Shown: positions 1 through 5,996 of the stretch, in pieces
Numbering within the stretch: position 1 is the stretch's first letter
How the letters are laid out: every line of letters begins with the position of its first letter
Program-made: the position numbers and the translations under genes
NCBI GenBank assembly: GCA_026419655.1
Contig: JANZZA010000270.1
Span: 1 to 6,858 of the forward strand
Length of the DNA stretch: 6,858 bases
From: Armatimonadota bacterium
GTDB taxonomy: Bacteria > Armatimonadota > Zipacnadia > Zipacnadales > FEN-943
Direction of reading: 5' to 3'
The notes under the pieces: model-generated
Databases searched by the model: none
What the model was told of the DNA's origin: nothing
Seen by the model: only the letters and a program-made list of their open reading frames with translations

Positions 1-2116
1 TATAGCGTATGCCTGACACCACGCCGCCGCTTATCATGCGGTTTGAGCGAAAGAGTACGTCCTGCGGCGACAGGTCTTCTTTTATCTCAACGGAGGCTTG
101 GGCGCCCGGCATGAACAGTGGCCGGCACTGAAGCACGTTTATGCGCACTCGTCCGGCTTCTCCCACCGATGCGGTGAACTCTACGTCCACCGGACATCCG
201 TAGGCCCCTTCCAGCCGCGTCAGGATAGCGTCCATCGTCTGCGCGAACCCCGTCTGTCGAATCAGGTTGTTGAAAGTGAGTACCATTGGCTGAGAAGTGT
301 CTACCATGATGCTGATGGGGTCAGCCACGTGGTCGCCGCTGACGGTTGAGACCAGGTATCGCAACTGCTGGGGCGGCATCACGTCGAGCACATCTCGCAG
401 CGGCAGCGTAACTAGTGAATTGGCCTTTAGGTCTATTACGTCCGCCTGGTGTTGGGAGTACTTGGCGATGCGGCGGCCGACTTCCGGGCGAAGCGTGGGG
501 TTGCTTAAGGCGACTAGGCGGGGGTAATCGCCTCCGACGCGCTCCACCGCCCTGGTACCCAGACCGAACACAAGCCGCACCATCCCCTTATTGGGGTCTA
601 TGCGGTCGCTCCATGCGTACAGGTTCCGCGAGAAGGCGACTCCTGCGAGGGTGGGGAAGAAGTAGTGGCCGCGATGCGTGCCGGCCACGCGCTGCACCAA
701 AATGGCCATCTGCTCATCGCTTTCCCCCAGTCCTCGGCGCCGACGGTAACTCAGGGCATCGGGATTCAGCGCACTCGCGTACACCAATTTCACGGCCCGC
801 ACGAAGGCTTCGAGGCGCTGTTCGGGGGTTCCCTGGTTGGCGCAGAACTCGCTGCGGTACTTGCCGGCAAAGGCGTTGCCGAGACTATCTTCCAGTAGAC
901 TTGACGACCGGACGATTATGGGGGCCTGGCCAAAGTAGTCGAGGATACTGCGAAACTGTTCAAGGATAGCTGGCGGGAACTGGCCGGCCAGGAACCGCCG
1001 CTCGACTTCTTCAAACTCCTCGCGAGAGATGCGGGAGCTGCGTGTTAACTGCAATCTCAGCCGGAAGAGGTCGTTGTTGACCAGAAAGGAGAAGAACACG
1101 TCGGAGCCGATGTAAAAGGAATCATGGTCGTCCAGTACCTCAGAGAAGTCAGGATAGTCATCATGAGGGGTTTGCAGGATTCGCCGGGCCACCAACATGC
1201 CCGCTGCCTTGCCGCCAATCCGCCCAGAGCCAACCATTCTTCGCCGGACGTTCAGCAAATCTTCTATAGTCATGTATCGGTCAGCTAGATCGCTGAACTC
1301 GGGGTGTGTGCCGATGAGCATACGGCAAAGCTCTTGCTTGAGTGCCAAAAACTCCGGGTCCTGGGGCGACGGCTCCCGACCCGATAGCCGCAGGCTCACC
1401 ACTCTCCGATACACGCTCTCCCAGGGCGCCAGCGAAGCAACTTCGGCCTCTAATGGCCCGCCGCTTGCTGCGAGCGATACCTCAGCAGCATCTCCGCTTT
1501 CGAAAACCGGCGTCCATTTCTCGCCTTCCGCGCGGTGGGGAAGGAACATCGTCGGCGAGTACCTGTCCCACACCTTCAGGGGGTGCACGTACAAGCGGCC
1601 CTTGGCGTGGTAAACGTCCACCAGGAGCTGGGTCGTGTCGCGGATGCGTGCCACGGCCGCGTGGCTGTGACGGCCTCGCGTGAGAGCGAAATACGTCACC
1701 GTGTCAAGCTCGAACAGGAACGGACACGTCACCTGGAAGAAGTTCGCCAGCGATTCATCAGTGGCCCACTCGACTGCCAGGGCAGAGAGGTTGTCGAACA
1801 CGAAGAATGTGCCGACTCCGTGGGTCTCGATGACGTCATGCACTGTCCGACTGAAGGAGTCAAATCCGCTAGCCGGGTCCAGCTCGACTAGCGATAGCCC
1901 GACCTGGGGTTTTACAACCGGTTCGTGTGGTGCGAACCGCAGGTAGACTACCTTGCGTCCTTGAGCGATGCCGTTGGCCACGAAGGGGCCTGCGAAGAAC
2001 CGGTAGTCTTCCAAGCTGTCTACCTGGAAGACCACGTTGTCGCCCAGTCGCAGCCCCTGGACAACTTCGTCGAAGGCTGGAATGCCGCTGGATACGCGGA
2101 ACTTTTCTTCCGTCAC
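1..2116 (-). CDS. KaiC-like/PEP-pyruvate-binding domain fusion protein (PEP synthase/PPDK N-terminal type), 3' end beyond window
   Basis: The reverse strand is open from GTG at 2116 to the left edge: 705 codons, no stop. Residues about 8-250 resemble a KaiC/RAD55-type RecA fold (opening SSGIPAFDEVVQGL, then FVFDNLSAL and a late RDTTQLLVDV...HPLKVWDRY stretch). Where the Walker A loop should lie (about 31-38) the sequence is QVDSLEDY, with no GKT/S, so this domain probably does not hydrolyse ATP. Residues about 298-670 match the PEP synthase/pyruvate phosphate dikinase N-terminal ATP-grasp domain: IGGKAAGM (300-307), VRSSSLLEDS (402-411) with FAGKY (416-420), AGVAFSRN (491-498), and the paired VDVEFT (643-648) and LQCRP (662-666) that supply the conserved Glu, Gln and Arg. 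The last residues (ISGGVVSGIRY) may begin the swivelling phosphohistidine domain. By family knowledge this domain transfers phosphate from ATP to a carrier histidine; the substrate here is unknown. Start choice: GTG 2116 has GGGAGGA 7 nt upstream and places SSGIP where KaiC-like proteins begin; GTG 2155 and ATG 2176 are in-frame alternatives. Confidence 0.85.
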   Translation of the reverse strand, partial: MTEEKFRVSSGIPAFDEVVQGLRLGDNVVFQVDSLEDYRFFAGPFVANGIAQGRKVVYLRFAPHEPVVKPQVGLSLVELDPASGFDSFSRTVHDVIETHGVGTFFVFDNLSALAVEWATDESLANFFQVTCPFLFELDTVTYFALTRGRHSHAAVARIRDTTQLLVDVYHAKGRLYVHPLKVWDRYSPTMFLPHRAEGEKWTPVFESGDAAEVSLAASGGPLEAEVASLAPWESVYRRVVSLRLSGREPSPQDPEFLALKQELCRMLIGTHPEFSDLADRYMTIEDLLNVRRRMVGSGRIGGKAAGMLVARRILQTPHDDYPDFSEVLDDHDSFYIGSDVFFSFLVNNDLFRLRLQLTRSSRISREEFEEVERRFLAGQFPPAILEQFRSILDYFGQAPIIVRSSSLLEDSLGNAFAGKYRSEFCANQGTPEQRLEAFVRAVKLVYASALNPDALSYRRRRGLGESDEQMAILVQRVAGTHRGHYFFPTLAGVAFSRNLYAWSDRIDPNKGMVRLVFGLGTRAVERVGGDYPRLVALSNPTLRPEVGRRIAKYSQHQADVIDLKANSLVTLPLRDVLDVMPPQQLRYLVSTVSGDHVADPISIMVDTSQPMVLTFNNLIRQTGFAQTMDAILTRLEGAYGCPVDVEFTASVGEAGRVRINVLQCRPLFMPGAQASVEIKEDLSPQDVLFRSNRMISGGVVSGIRY

Positions 2117-2118
2117 GC

Positions 2119-2151
2119 CTACGTCCTCCCGAGGCCAGTACGGAGGGACAT
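2119..2151 (-). CDS. Possible 10-residue leader peptide upstream of the PEP-binding gene
   Basis: ATG at 2151 opens a ten-codon frame (MSLRTGLGRT) ending in TAG at 2119-2121, two nucleotides before the GTG start of the PEP/pyruvate-binding gene and in a different frame. Its Shine-Dalgarno AAAGGAG with 5-nt spacing is better than that of the main gene, which would fit translational coupling by re-initiation. The peptide has no run of one amino acid pointing to attenuation. It may equally be chance: a TATGAT sequence at 2165-2170 could be a -10 box that starts the transcript near 2158, within this strong site. Confidence 0.2.
   Translation of the reverse strand: MSLRTGLGRT
2124..2130 (-). promoter_or_regulatory. 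Ribosome binding site deciding the GTG 2116 start
   Basis: GGGAGGA lies 7 nt upstream of GTG 2116 on the minus strand. A second, stronger Shine-Dalgarno (AAAGGAG, 2157-2163) lies further upstream. It is well spaced only for an out-of-frame ATG at 2151 that opens a 10-codon peptide, and it sits too close (1 nt) to the in-frame GTG 2155. Confidence 0.5.
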
Positions 2152-2205
2152 TCACTCTCCTTTCATCATAACGCATTAAGGGCTGGCCTATCTACTCGCT
2201 CGCCG

Positions 2206-2234
2206 TTGTGAGCGGTGGGAGAGTCTGGTAACAT
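2206..2234 (+). promoter_or_regulatory. Putative sigma70-type promoter of the SRP RNA
   Basis: TTGTGA (2206-2211) and TAACAT (2229-2234) are separated by exactly 17 bp and match the -35 and -10 consensus at four of six positions each. The expected start near 2241 is about 15 nt before the SRP RNA terminal helix, which fits the short 5' precursor trimmed from Bacillus-type SRP RNA. Assigned by pattern and position only. Confidence 0.45.
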
Positions 2235-2256
2235 AGCCAATCAAGCACGTGGATTT

Positions 2257-2536
2257 GGTGTGGTCGTGCTAGGCGGGGGGCTAGCGGTACCCTGTACCGG
2301 CAATCCGCTACAGCCGGGCTGAACTCCCGCCCAGAGGTAGCTCTGTTTGGGGTCTGACCCTTGTAAGCGGCGATGAGGGTCGGGTCCCGCGCAAGGAAGC
2401 GCTGGTGAACCCCGCCAGGCCCGAGAGGGAGCAACGGTAGCCTGTCGTGACCTGTGCCGCGGGGGTGCCTGGCCGGAGCTGGCTGCAGGGGTAACGCCTG
2501 GGCAGAGCTTATCGAAGGCGGGTGCACGACCACACC
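2257..2536 (+). ncRNA. ffs: Large (Bacillus-type) signal recognition particle RNA with Alu and S domains
   Basis: This is the RNA scaffold of the signal recognition particle, which binds Ffh and targets nascent membrane and secreted proteins to FtsY at the membrane. The ends form a perfect 13-bp helix: GGTGTGGTCGTGC (2257-2269) with GCACGACCACACC (2524-2536). The Alu domain is recognisable from GTGCTAGGCGGGGGGCTAGC, the CCCTGTAC motif near 2291-2298 and the CAATCCGCT segment, all close to the B. subtilis scRNA sequence. The Ffh-binding domain is at about 2411-2440: the CAGG side (2416-2419), CCC/GGG stem (2420-2422 and 2427-2429), a GAGA tetraloop (2423-2426) and the AGCA side (2430-2433), followed by TGTGCCGC and GGTGCCTGG. 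The tetraloop is GAGA rather than the commonest GGAA, but still GNRA. A T5 run at 2544-2548 may help end the transcript. Location directly upstream of dnaX is the standard Firmicute arrangement. Exact mature ends are inferred from the terminal helix. Confidence 0.95.
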
Positions 2537-2550
2537 GTTGGGGTTTTTCA

Positions 2551-2673
2551 GCCGCAAGAAGACGCTTGCAAAGGTCGCTTTCCCGGCCCGCAATCGCGAT
2601 CGCAGGTAAAAGGTCGGGCACGCAGCGATGTACACTTTCTGCACTCTGGACACGCGAGCACCAGCTTTTCCAA
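2551..2673 (-). repeat. Dispersed degenerate repeat, copy A (inverted relative to B and C)
   Basis: Read on the minus strand from 2673, this stretch aligns without gaps to copy B at 5306: 35 of the first 45 bases match, and about 70% of the following 75 by hand count. Shared landmarks at the same offsets are AAAAGC, GGTGCT, GTGTACA (2629-2635), GCCCGAC, TTTACCTG and CTTTGC. The ends TTGGAAAAG (2673-2665) and CCTTTGCAA (2574-2566) are imperfect inverted repeats 108 bp apart. The copy fills most of the space between the SRP RNA and dnaX. Its function is unknown; a MITE-like remnant or a dispersed structured repeat are the main options. Confidence 0.7.
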
Positions 2674-2719
2674 GAGTCCTGCAAGGGAGCCAGCCGGTGC
2701 CGCCGGCGGGGCGAGGGCA

Positions 2720-4642
2720 ATGTCGTACGTACCTTTCAGTCTTCGCTACAGGCCCCAGACCTTCGGCGAGATAGTGGGCCAGGAGCACGTCAGCCGCACC
2801 CTGCAGAACGCGGTGGCTTCTGGCCGCGTGGTGCATGGCTATCTTTTTGCTGGCCCGCGCGGCACCGGAAAGACCTCTACCGCCCGCGTGCTGGCCAAGG
2901 CTTTGCTGTGTGAGCATGGCCCTACTCCTGAGCCGTGCGGCGAGTGCTCCATCTGCCGCGCCATTGCCGCTGGCCGCGCCCTGGATGTCATTGAGATAGA
3001 CGCTGCTTCCAACCGCGGCATAGAACAAATCCGTGAGCTGCGGGAGAAGGTCCGATACTCTCCTGCGGAGGCGCGCTACAAGGTCTACATCCTCGACGAA
3101 GTTCACATGCTCACTCCTGAGGCCTTCAATGCGCTTCTCAAGACCCTTGAAGAGCCGCCCTCACACACCTTTTTCGTTCTGGCCACCACGGAACTGCATA
3201 AGGTCCCGCCAACCATCGTTTCCCGTTGCCAGCTTTTTGAGTTCCACCTCATCCCTGAGCCGCGCATCGTCGAGAGCTTGCGAGCCATCGCCGAGCGCGA
3301 GGGTGTTGAGGTGGAGGAGGGTGCGCTTGAGGAGCTGGCCAGGGCAGCACGCGGAGCTCTTCGCGACGCCGAAAGTATCTTCGACCAGGTGGTCGCCTAC
3401 GCCGAAGGTCGAGTGACGGTGGAAACGGTGCGGGATGTGATAGGGGCTACGCCGCGGGAGTCGGTGGCCGGACTGATGCAGGCCATGGCGGATGGCGACT
3501 TGGCGGCTGTGCTGGCACGCCTGGACGACCTGGTTGCGGCCGGCAAGGACCTTTCTCAGCTTGTCCAGGATTTAATGCTCGCTACCAGAGAAATGCTGCG
3601 GGCTTCTCTTGGCGTCCACCCAGAAGGCGAGTGGCGGGAACTTCACAAGACGGGGGCCGCTCTCGGTTCTGCCAAGGTGGCTGAGGCGCTACGACTGCTG
3701 GGCGAGGCCGAAAAGCGCCTGCGCGAGGCAACCCAGCAGCAGCTTGCCGTGGAGCTGGCGTTAGCGGAGATAACGCAGATGTGGGCGGAGCCATCGGCCC
3801 AGGAGCGTGCCCTGGCATTGGCCAGGGCCGGCGCCGAGCGGTCCACCAAACCTTCCCAGCCGGGCCAGACCTCTGAGCGCGCTGGCCGCCGCCAGGCCGA
3901 GCCTAAGCGTCTCGCCCCGACTGCAGAGGCTGAGACGACCAGGTCCCGCAAGCGGCCTGCGCAGTCGGCGGAGACAGAAGAGCCAGGGGCGGAGAAAACT
4001 CCAGCCACGGACCGGAGCGTGTCTGAGCATCCGCCGGCTGAGGAGACTGTCGGAGCAGAAACCGCCTTGCCCACATCTGAGGCCCGCTCTCCGCAGGCAT
4101 CTGAGGCGCTTGCCGAAGCAGCCGCTGGCGACTTCACGCGTTCTTGGCAAGCCGTTTACGTTGCGCTCAAGCGCCGGCGTCGGGTGGCGGTGTGGGCGAT
4201 GTTGAGGGAGAGTCGGCCCGAAGCCCTAATTGAAGACCAGCTTGTGGTGCGATTCCCCGCAGGGTGTAAGTTCCATCACGAGCGGGTTAACGGAGACTAT
4301 CGGAGCGACGTGGAGCAGGCGCTGGCAGAAGTCTTCGGCCGCCCCGTCAAACTCGTAGCCTTGCTTGGCGACGAAAAGACTCCGACCGCACCAGCGCCCA
4401 GTGGTCCCGCCGGCAAGAGACCGGCGGCCCCTGAGCCACAGCAGCCTGTACTGACGCCGGACGAGGAGACACCTGCCAGGGCCGCCGAGCTTCCCGCTGA
4501 GCGCAGAACTGCGGGGCTTGAGCCTGCTGTTCCCGAGCCGCGGGTTGCTGAGCGGGAGGCCGTCGGGGAAGACGAAGCCGACCGTGCCGCCAGGCTTGCC
4601 CTCGACTTTTTCGAGGGCAGTGAGGAAATTCCGCCGGAATAA
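2720..4642 (+). CDS. dnaX: DNA polymerase III subunit gamma/tau (DnaX)
   Basis: This is the clamp-loader ATPase that, with delta and delta', opens the beta clamp and loads it on DNA; the tau form also holds the replicative polymerase and helicase together. The protein is 640 residues. Visible features: YRPQTF (10-15), Walker A GPRGTGKT (45-52), a zinc module with Cys64, 73, 76 and 79, Walker B LDEVHML (125-131), sensor 1 region ATTE (155-158), the SRC motif (168-170), and sensor 2 region GALRDAES (212-218). Domain III runs to about 355. An Ala/Glu/Pro/Arg-rich linker follows (about 356-470), then a conserved C-terminal tau-type domain from TRSWQAV (Trp476) to about 555, and a second low-complexity tail ending DEADRAARLALDFFEGSEE. 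The start is ATG 2720 because MSYVPFSLRYRP is the usual DnaX N-terminus; the upstream 66 codons of the same frame are repeat and SRP RNA sequence. Upstream GGCGGGGCGAGGG is only a weak binding site. No A-run slippery site for a gamma frameshift product was seen. Confidence 0.97.
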   Translation: MSYVPFSLRYRPQTFGEIVGQEHVSRTLQNAVASGRVVHGYLFAGPRGTGKTSTARVLAKALLCEHGPTPEPCGECSICRAIAAGRALDVIEIDAASNRGIEQIRELREKVRYSPAEARYKVYILDEVHMLTPEAFNALLKTLEEPPSHTFFVLATTELHKVPPTIVSRCQLFEFHLIPEPRIVESLRAIAEREGVEVEEGALEELARAARGALRDAESIFDQVVAYAEGRVTVETVRDVIGATPRESVAGLMQAMADGDLAAVLARLDDLVAAGKDLSQLVQDLMLATREMLRASLGVHPEGEWRELHKTGAALGSAKVAEALRLLGEAEKRLREATQQQLAVELALAEITQMWAEPSAQERALALARAGAERSTKPSQPGQTSERAGRRQAEPKRLAPTAEAETTRSRKRPAQSAETEEPGAEKTPATDRSVSEHPPAEETVGAETALPTSEARSPQASEALAEAAAGDFTRSWQAVYVALKRRRRVAVWAMLRESRPEALIEDQLVVRFPAGCKFHHERVNGDYRSDVEQALAEVFGRPVKLVALLGDEKTPTAPAPSGPAGKRPAAPEPQQPVLTPDEETPARAAELPAERRTAGLEPAVPEPRVAEREAVGEDEADRAARLALDFFEGSEEIPPE

Positions 4643-4723
4643 AGACAGGGCGCCTGCAACCTTAGTCGTCGGGCCTGCTGGTGCCGGGCAACGGCGGGAT
4701 AGGGGTGGTTATAGTTTGCCTCT

Positions 4724-4786
4724 GGCCGGGGTCCAGGGGCGCGGCGTCAAAGCGCGGTGCCCCAAAAGCACGCGGGGGCTCCGGCC
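4724..4786 (+). other. Strong imperfect hairpin in the dnaX-ybaB gap
   Basis: GGCCGGGGTCC (4724-4734) can pair with GGGCTCCGGCC (4776-4786) over 11 positions including two G-T wobbles. Inside it GGGGC (4736-4740) can pair with GCCCC (4759-4763), leaving an asymmetric internal stretch AAAAGCACGCGG. No T-run follows, so it does not look like an intrinsic terminator. A TATAGT (4710-4715) lies just upstream at a distance that would suit a -10 box, but no -35 was found. It may be a leader structure of ybaB or an mRNA processing site in a dnaX-ybaB transcript. Apart from this I see nothing in the 195-bp gap. Confidence 0.4.
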
Positions 4787-4837
4787 ATCAATGAATGGGG
4801 ACGCCAGCGGAACTCTTGGCCTCGAGAGGGCGAAGTC

Positions 4838-5167
4838 ATGCTGAATCCCTTCGAAGCACTCATCCAGAAGCAAGTTGCCAGGTTCCAGGAGGGCCTCCAG
4901 CAGGCCTTCGCGGAGCTGGCGGAGATGACTGTGGAGGTGCAGGCTGGCGACGGGGCTGTGACTTTGCGTGCCAACGGTCTTGGGGATGGACTGAAGGTCA
5001 GCATCAGCGAGCCCCTCTTGGCTCCTGAGAATCACTGCGAAGTCGAGCGACTGGTGGCCGAAGCAGTGGCAGAATTGATGCGGAAGCTGAAAGAAGTCAA
5101 GCGCGAGCGGATAGCTGAGCGCACGCCGCTGGGTTCTCTGAAAGTCGAGCTGCCGGATGTTTTTTAG
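4838..5167 (+). CDS. ybaB: YbaB/EbfC-family nucleoid-associated protein
   Basis: Members of this family are small dimeric DNA-binding proteins that coat the nucleoid; the gene usually follows dnaX. The product here is 109 residues, about the family length. The core is recognisable: a helical start (LIQKQVARFQEGLQQAFAEL), a beta-rich middle with AGDGAVTLRANGLGDGLKVSI in place of the usual G-G-G-V-V-x-G family pattern, SEPLL, and a long acidic/basic helix ERLVAEAVAELMRKLKEVK. The Met/Gln/Asn-rich N-terminus and glycine-rich C-terminus common in the family are absent; the protein ends TPLGSLKVELPDVF. I chose ATG 4838 because GAGAGGG (4824-4830) sits 7 nt upstream and the product then begins like the family; an in-frame ATG at 4757 lies inside the hairpin region. 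Assignment rests on both sequence pattern and the dnaX neighbour. Confidence 0.85.
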   Translation: MLNPFEALIQKQVARFQEGLQQAFAELAEMTVEVQAGDGAVTLRANGLGDGLKVSISEPLLAPENHCEVERLVAEAVAELMRKLKEVKRERIAERTPLGSLKVELPDVF

Positions 5168-5305
5168 GGGCCTGTTCGGTTTTCCTTCAGTCTGGTTTCC
5201 CGGGATGGACGTGGCGGCTATCGCTGCCTGTTGTGGCCAGGACGGAACGCTTCCGGCGCGGTGTCTTCTTGGCGCGGTCATGGCTCTCGTTCTCTTCCCG
5301 GGCTA

Positions 5306-5428
5306 TTGCAAAAGCCGGTGCTGACTTATGCGGAGTGAAGAATGTGTACACCGCCGTGCGCCCGACGATTTACCTGTGATCGCTTCTGAGAGGCGGTAAA
5401 GTGGTCTTTGCGACAGTCTCCATTGTAG
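5306..5428 (+). repeat. Dispersed degenerate repeat, copy B
   Basis: Starts TTGCAAAAGCCGGTGCT and contains GTGTACA (5344-5350), GCCCGAC, TTTACCTGTGATCGC, and a near-inverted end TCTTTGCGA (5405-5413), 108 bp from its start. It aligns without gaps to copy A (opposite strand, 2673 downward) and to copy C 197 bp further on. In one frame all three copies give related peptides (KAGA..., ...VY...P...), but copy B has an internal TGA in that frame, so it is not a gene here. Confidence 0.7.
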
Positions 5429-5502
5429 AGCGTCTGTGGTGGAAGCAACGCGAAAAAGTTTGGCAAGGAATGCTGGGAGACAACCTTTTGCAAAGGTGGT
5501 TG

Positions 5503-5620
5503 TTGCAAAAGCTGGTACAGGCCTAGCTGAGGCGCAGATAGTGTACAGAACTGCGAGCCCGGTTTTTCCCTTGTGCTCTTTTCTTGCCGTCGCTGGGGCC
5601 ACTGTTGTAACAGTAACCGG
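5503..5620 (+). repeat. Dispersed degenerate repeat, copy C (most diverged)
   Basis: Starts TTGCAAAAGCTGGTACAG and has GTGTACA at 5541-5547, exactly 197 bp after the same landmark in copy B. 31 of the first 45 bases match copy B; the remaining 71 match at a little over half by hand count, with AACAGT near the end. A separate TTGCAAAGG (5488-5496), part of the near-palindrome CCTTTTGCAAAGG (5484-5496), lies just before it and equals the reverse complement of the 3' end of copy A. It may be a remnant of a further copy. Confidence 0.5.
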
Positions 5621-5635
5621 AGGGGTTTTCCCAAA

Positions 5636-5651
5636 AAGAAGCATGCTTCTT
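5636..5651. repeat. Perfect 16-nt palindrome
   Basis: AAGAAGCATGCTTCTT reads identically on both strands. It lies about 100 bp upstream of the extended -10 promoter. A perfect palindrome without a loop is more like a dimeric protein binding site than a terminator, but no regulator can be named. Confidence 0.4.
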
Positions 5652-5750
5652 GGAACGCTTCTCGGTTGACACTGATTGCTATAGGGGCAGCTCCTGGACA
5701 ACCCAACGGAGTCTTTTTCCGGCACTCTATGAGCCATTGGGGCCGAGACC

Positions 5751-5759
5751 TGCTATAAT
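5751..5759 (+). promoter_or_regulatory. Putative extended -10 promoter of smc
   Basis: TGCTATAAT is a perfect consensus -10 hexamer (5754-5759) with the TGN extension. No good -35 is visible; TGAGCC at 5730-5735 with an 18-bp spacer is the best candidate, and extended -10 promoters tolerate a weak -35. The start would fall near 5766, leaving a leader of roughly 235-240 nt before smc. Confidence 0.5.
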
Positions 5760-5781
5760 ATATTCGGGTTTCGGGAGGGAA

Positions 5782-5800
5782 GCCGCGGGAGATCCGCGGC
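5782..5800 (+). other. Hairpin early in the predicted smc leader
   Basis: GCCGCGG (5782-5788) pairs perfectly with CCGCGGC (5794-5800) around a GAGAT loop. It is about 16 nt after the predicted transcription start. There is no T-run, so it is not a terminator; it could stabilise the 5' end of the transcript. Confidence 0.4.
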
Positions 5801-5866
5801 CGGGGCATTCCTTCTCGGTACAAAAAGCTTTGCGCCCTTTGCCCAGGGAGCCGGAGTGGAGTAACT

Positions 5867-5908
5867 TGTATCCGGGGCAAAACCATCTGTATCCCGGGCA
5901 AGGCCATC
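5867..5908 (+). repeat. Two tandem 21-bp repeat units
   Basis: Units 5867-5887 and 5888-5908 both begin TGTATCC, then G/C GGGCAA, and end CCATC; they match at 18 of 21 positions. The unit length is a multiple of three, but no convincing gene covers it. It lies in the predicted smc leader. Confidence 0.55.
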
Positions 5909-5991
5909 GCCTGGCGCGATAGTCAGGGCTGTGGCAAGGGTGGCATTGGCAGCAGGGGTGGCAGCACAAACTGCAGCAGGCGGACGCCGAC

Positions 5992-5996
5992 GGAGG
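5992..5996 (+). promoter_or_regulatory. Ribosome binding site deciding the TTG start of smc
   Basis: GGAGG at 5992-5996 is only 1 nt before the in-frame ATG at 5998 but 7 nt before TTG at 6004, which favours TTG as the start. Confidence 0.6.

Noticed and set aside
98..2211. Several plus-strand open frames of 76-184 codons
   Set aside because: All are antisense to the continuous minus-strand PEP/pyruvate-binding gene, whose motifs are clear; none has a recognisable product.
2537..2548. Intrinsic terminator after the SRP RNA
   Set aside because: There is a T5 run at 2544-2548, but it is 7 nt from the terminal helix, whose other arm is 255 nt away; too weak to call separately.
2192..3106. 304-codon open frame on the minus strand
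   Set aside because: It is antisense to the SRP RNA and the dnaX N-terminus, runs through repeat copy A, and has no family resemblance; it is a by-product of GC-rich sequence.
2720..4642. Programmed frameshift site in dnaX producing a gamma form
   Set aside because: No run of six or more A or a classical A-AAA-AAG heptamer was found; the longest A-runs are four bases.
5205..5324. 39-residue frame starting MDVAAIAACCG with a hydrophobic middle
   Set aside because: No Shine-Dalgarno, no known family, and its end runs into repeat copy B.
5306..5620. CRISPR array
   Set aside because: The repeats are about 110-120 bp, degenerate and only two in direct orientation with 197-bp period; this is not the short identical repeat/spacer pattern.
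5666..5671. Perfect TTGACA (-35 consensus)
   Set aside because: No -10-like hexamer at 16-18 bp downstream; the good -10 at 5754 is far too distant.
5326..5907. 193-codon minus-strand frame between ybaB and smc
   Set aside because: It covers repeat copies B and C and the antisense of the extended -10 promoter; no binding site or family motif.
5650..5922. 90-codon plus-strand frame with LYPGQNH LYPGQGH repeats
   Set aside because: It spans the TGCTATAAT promoter and has low-complexity sequence; the peptide repeat simply reflects the tandem 21-bp units.
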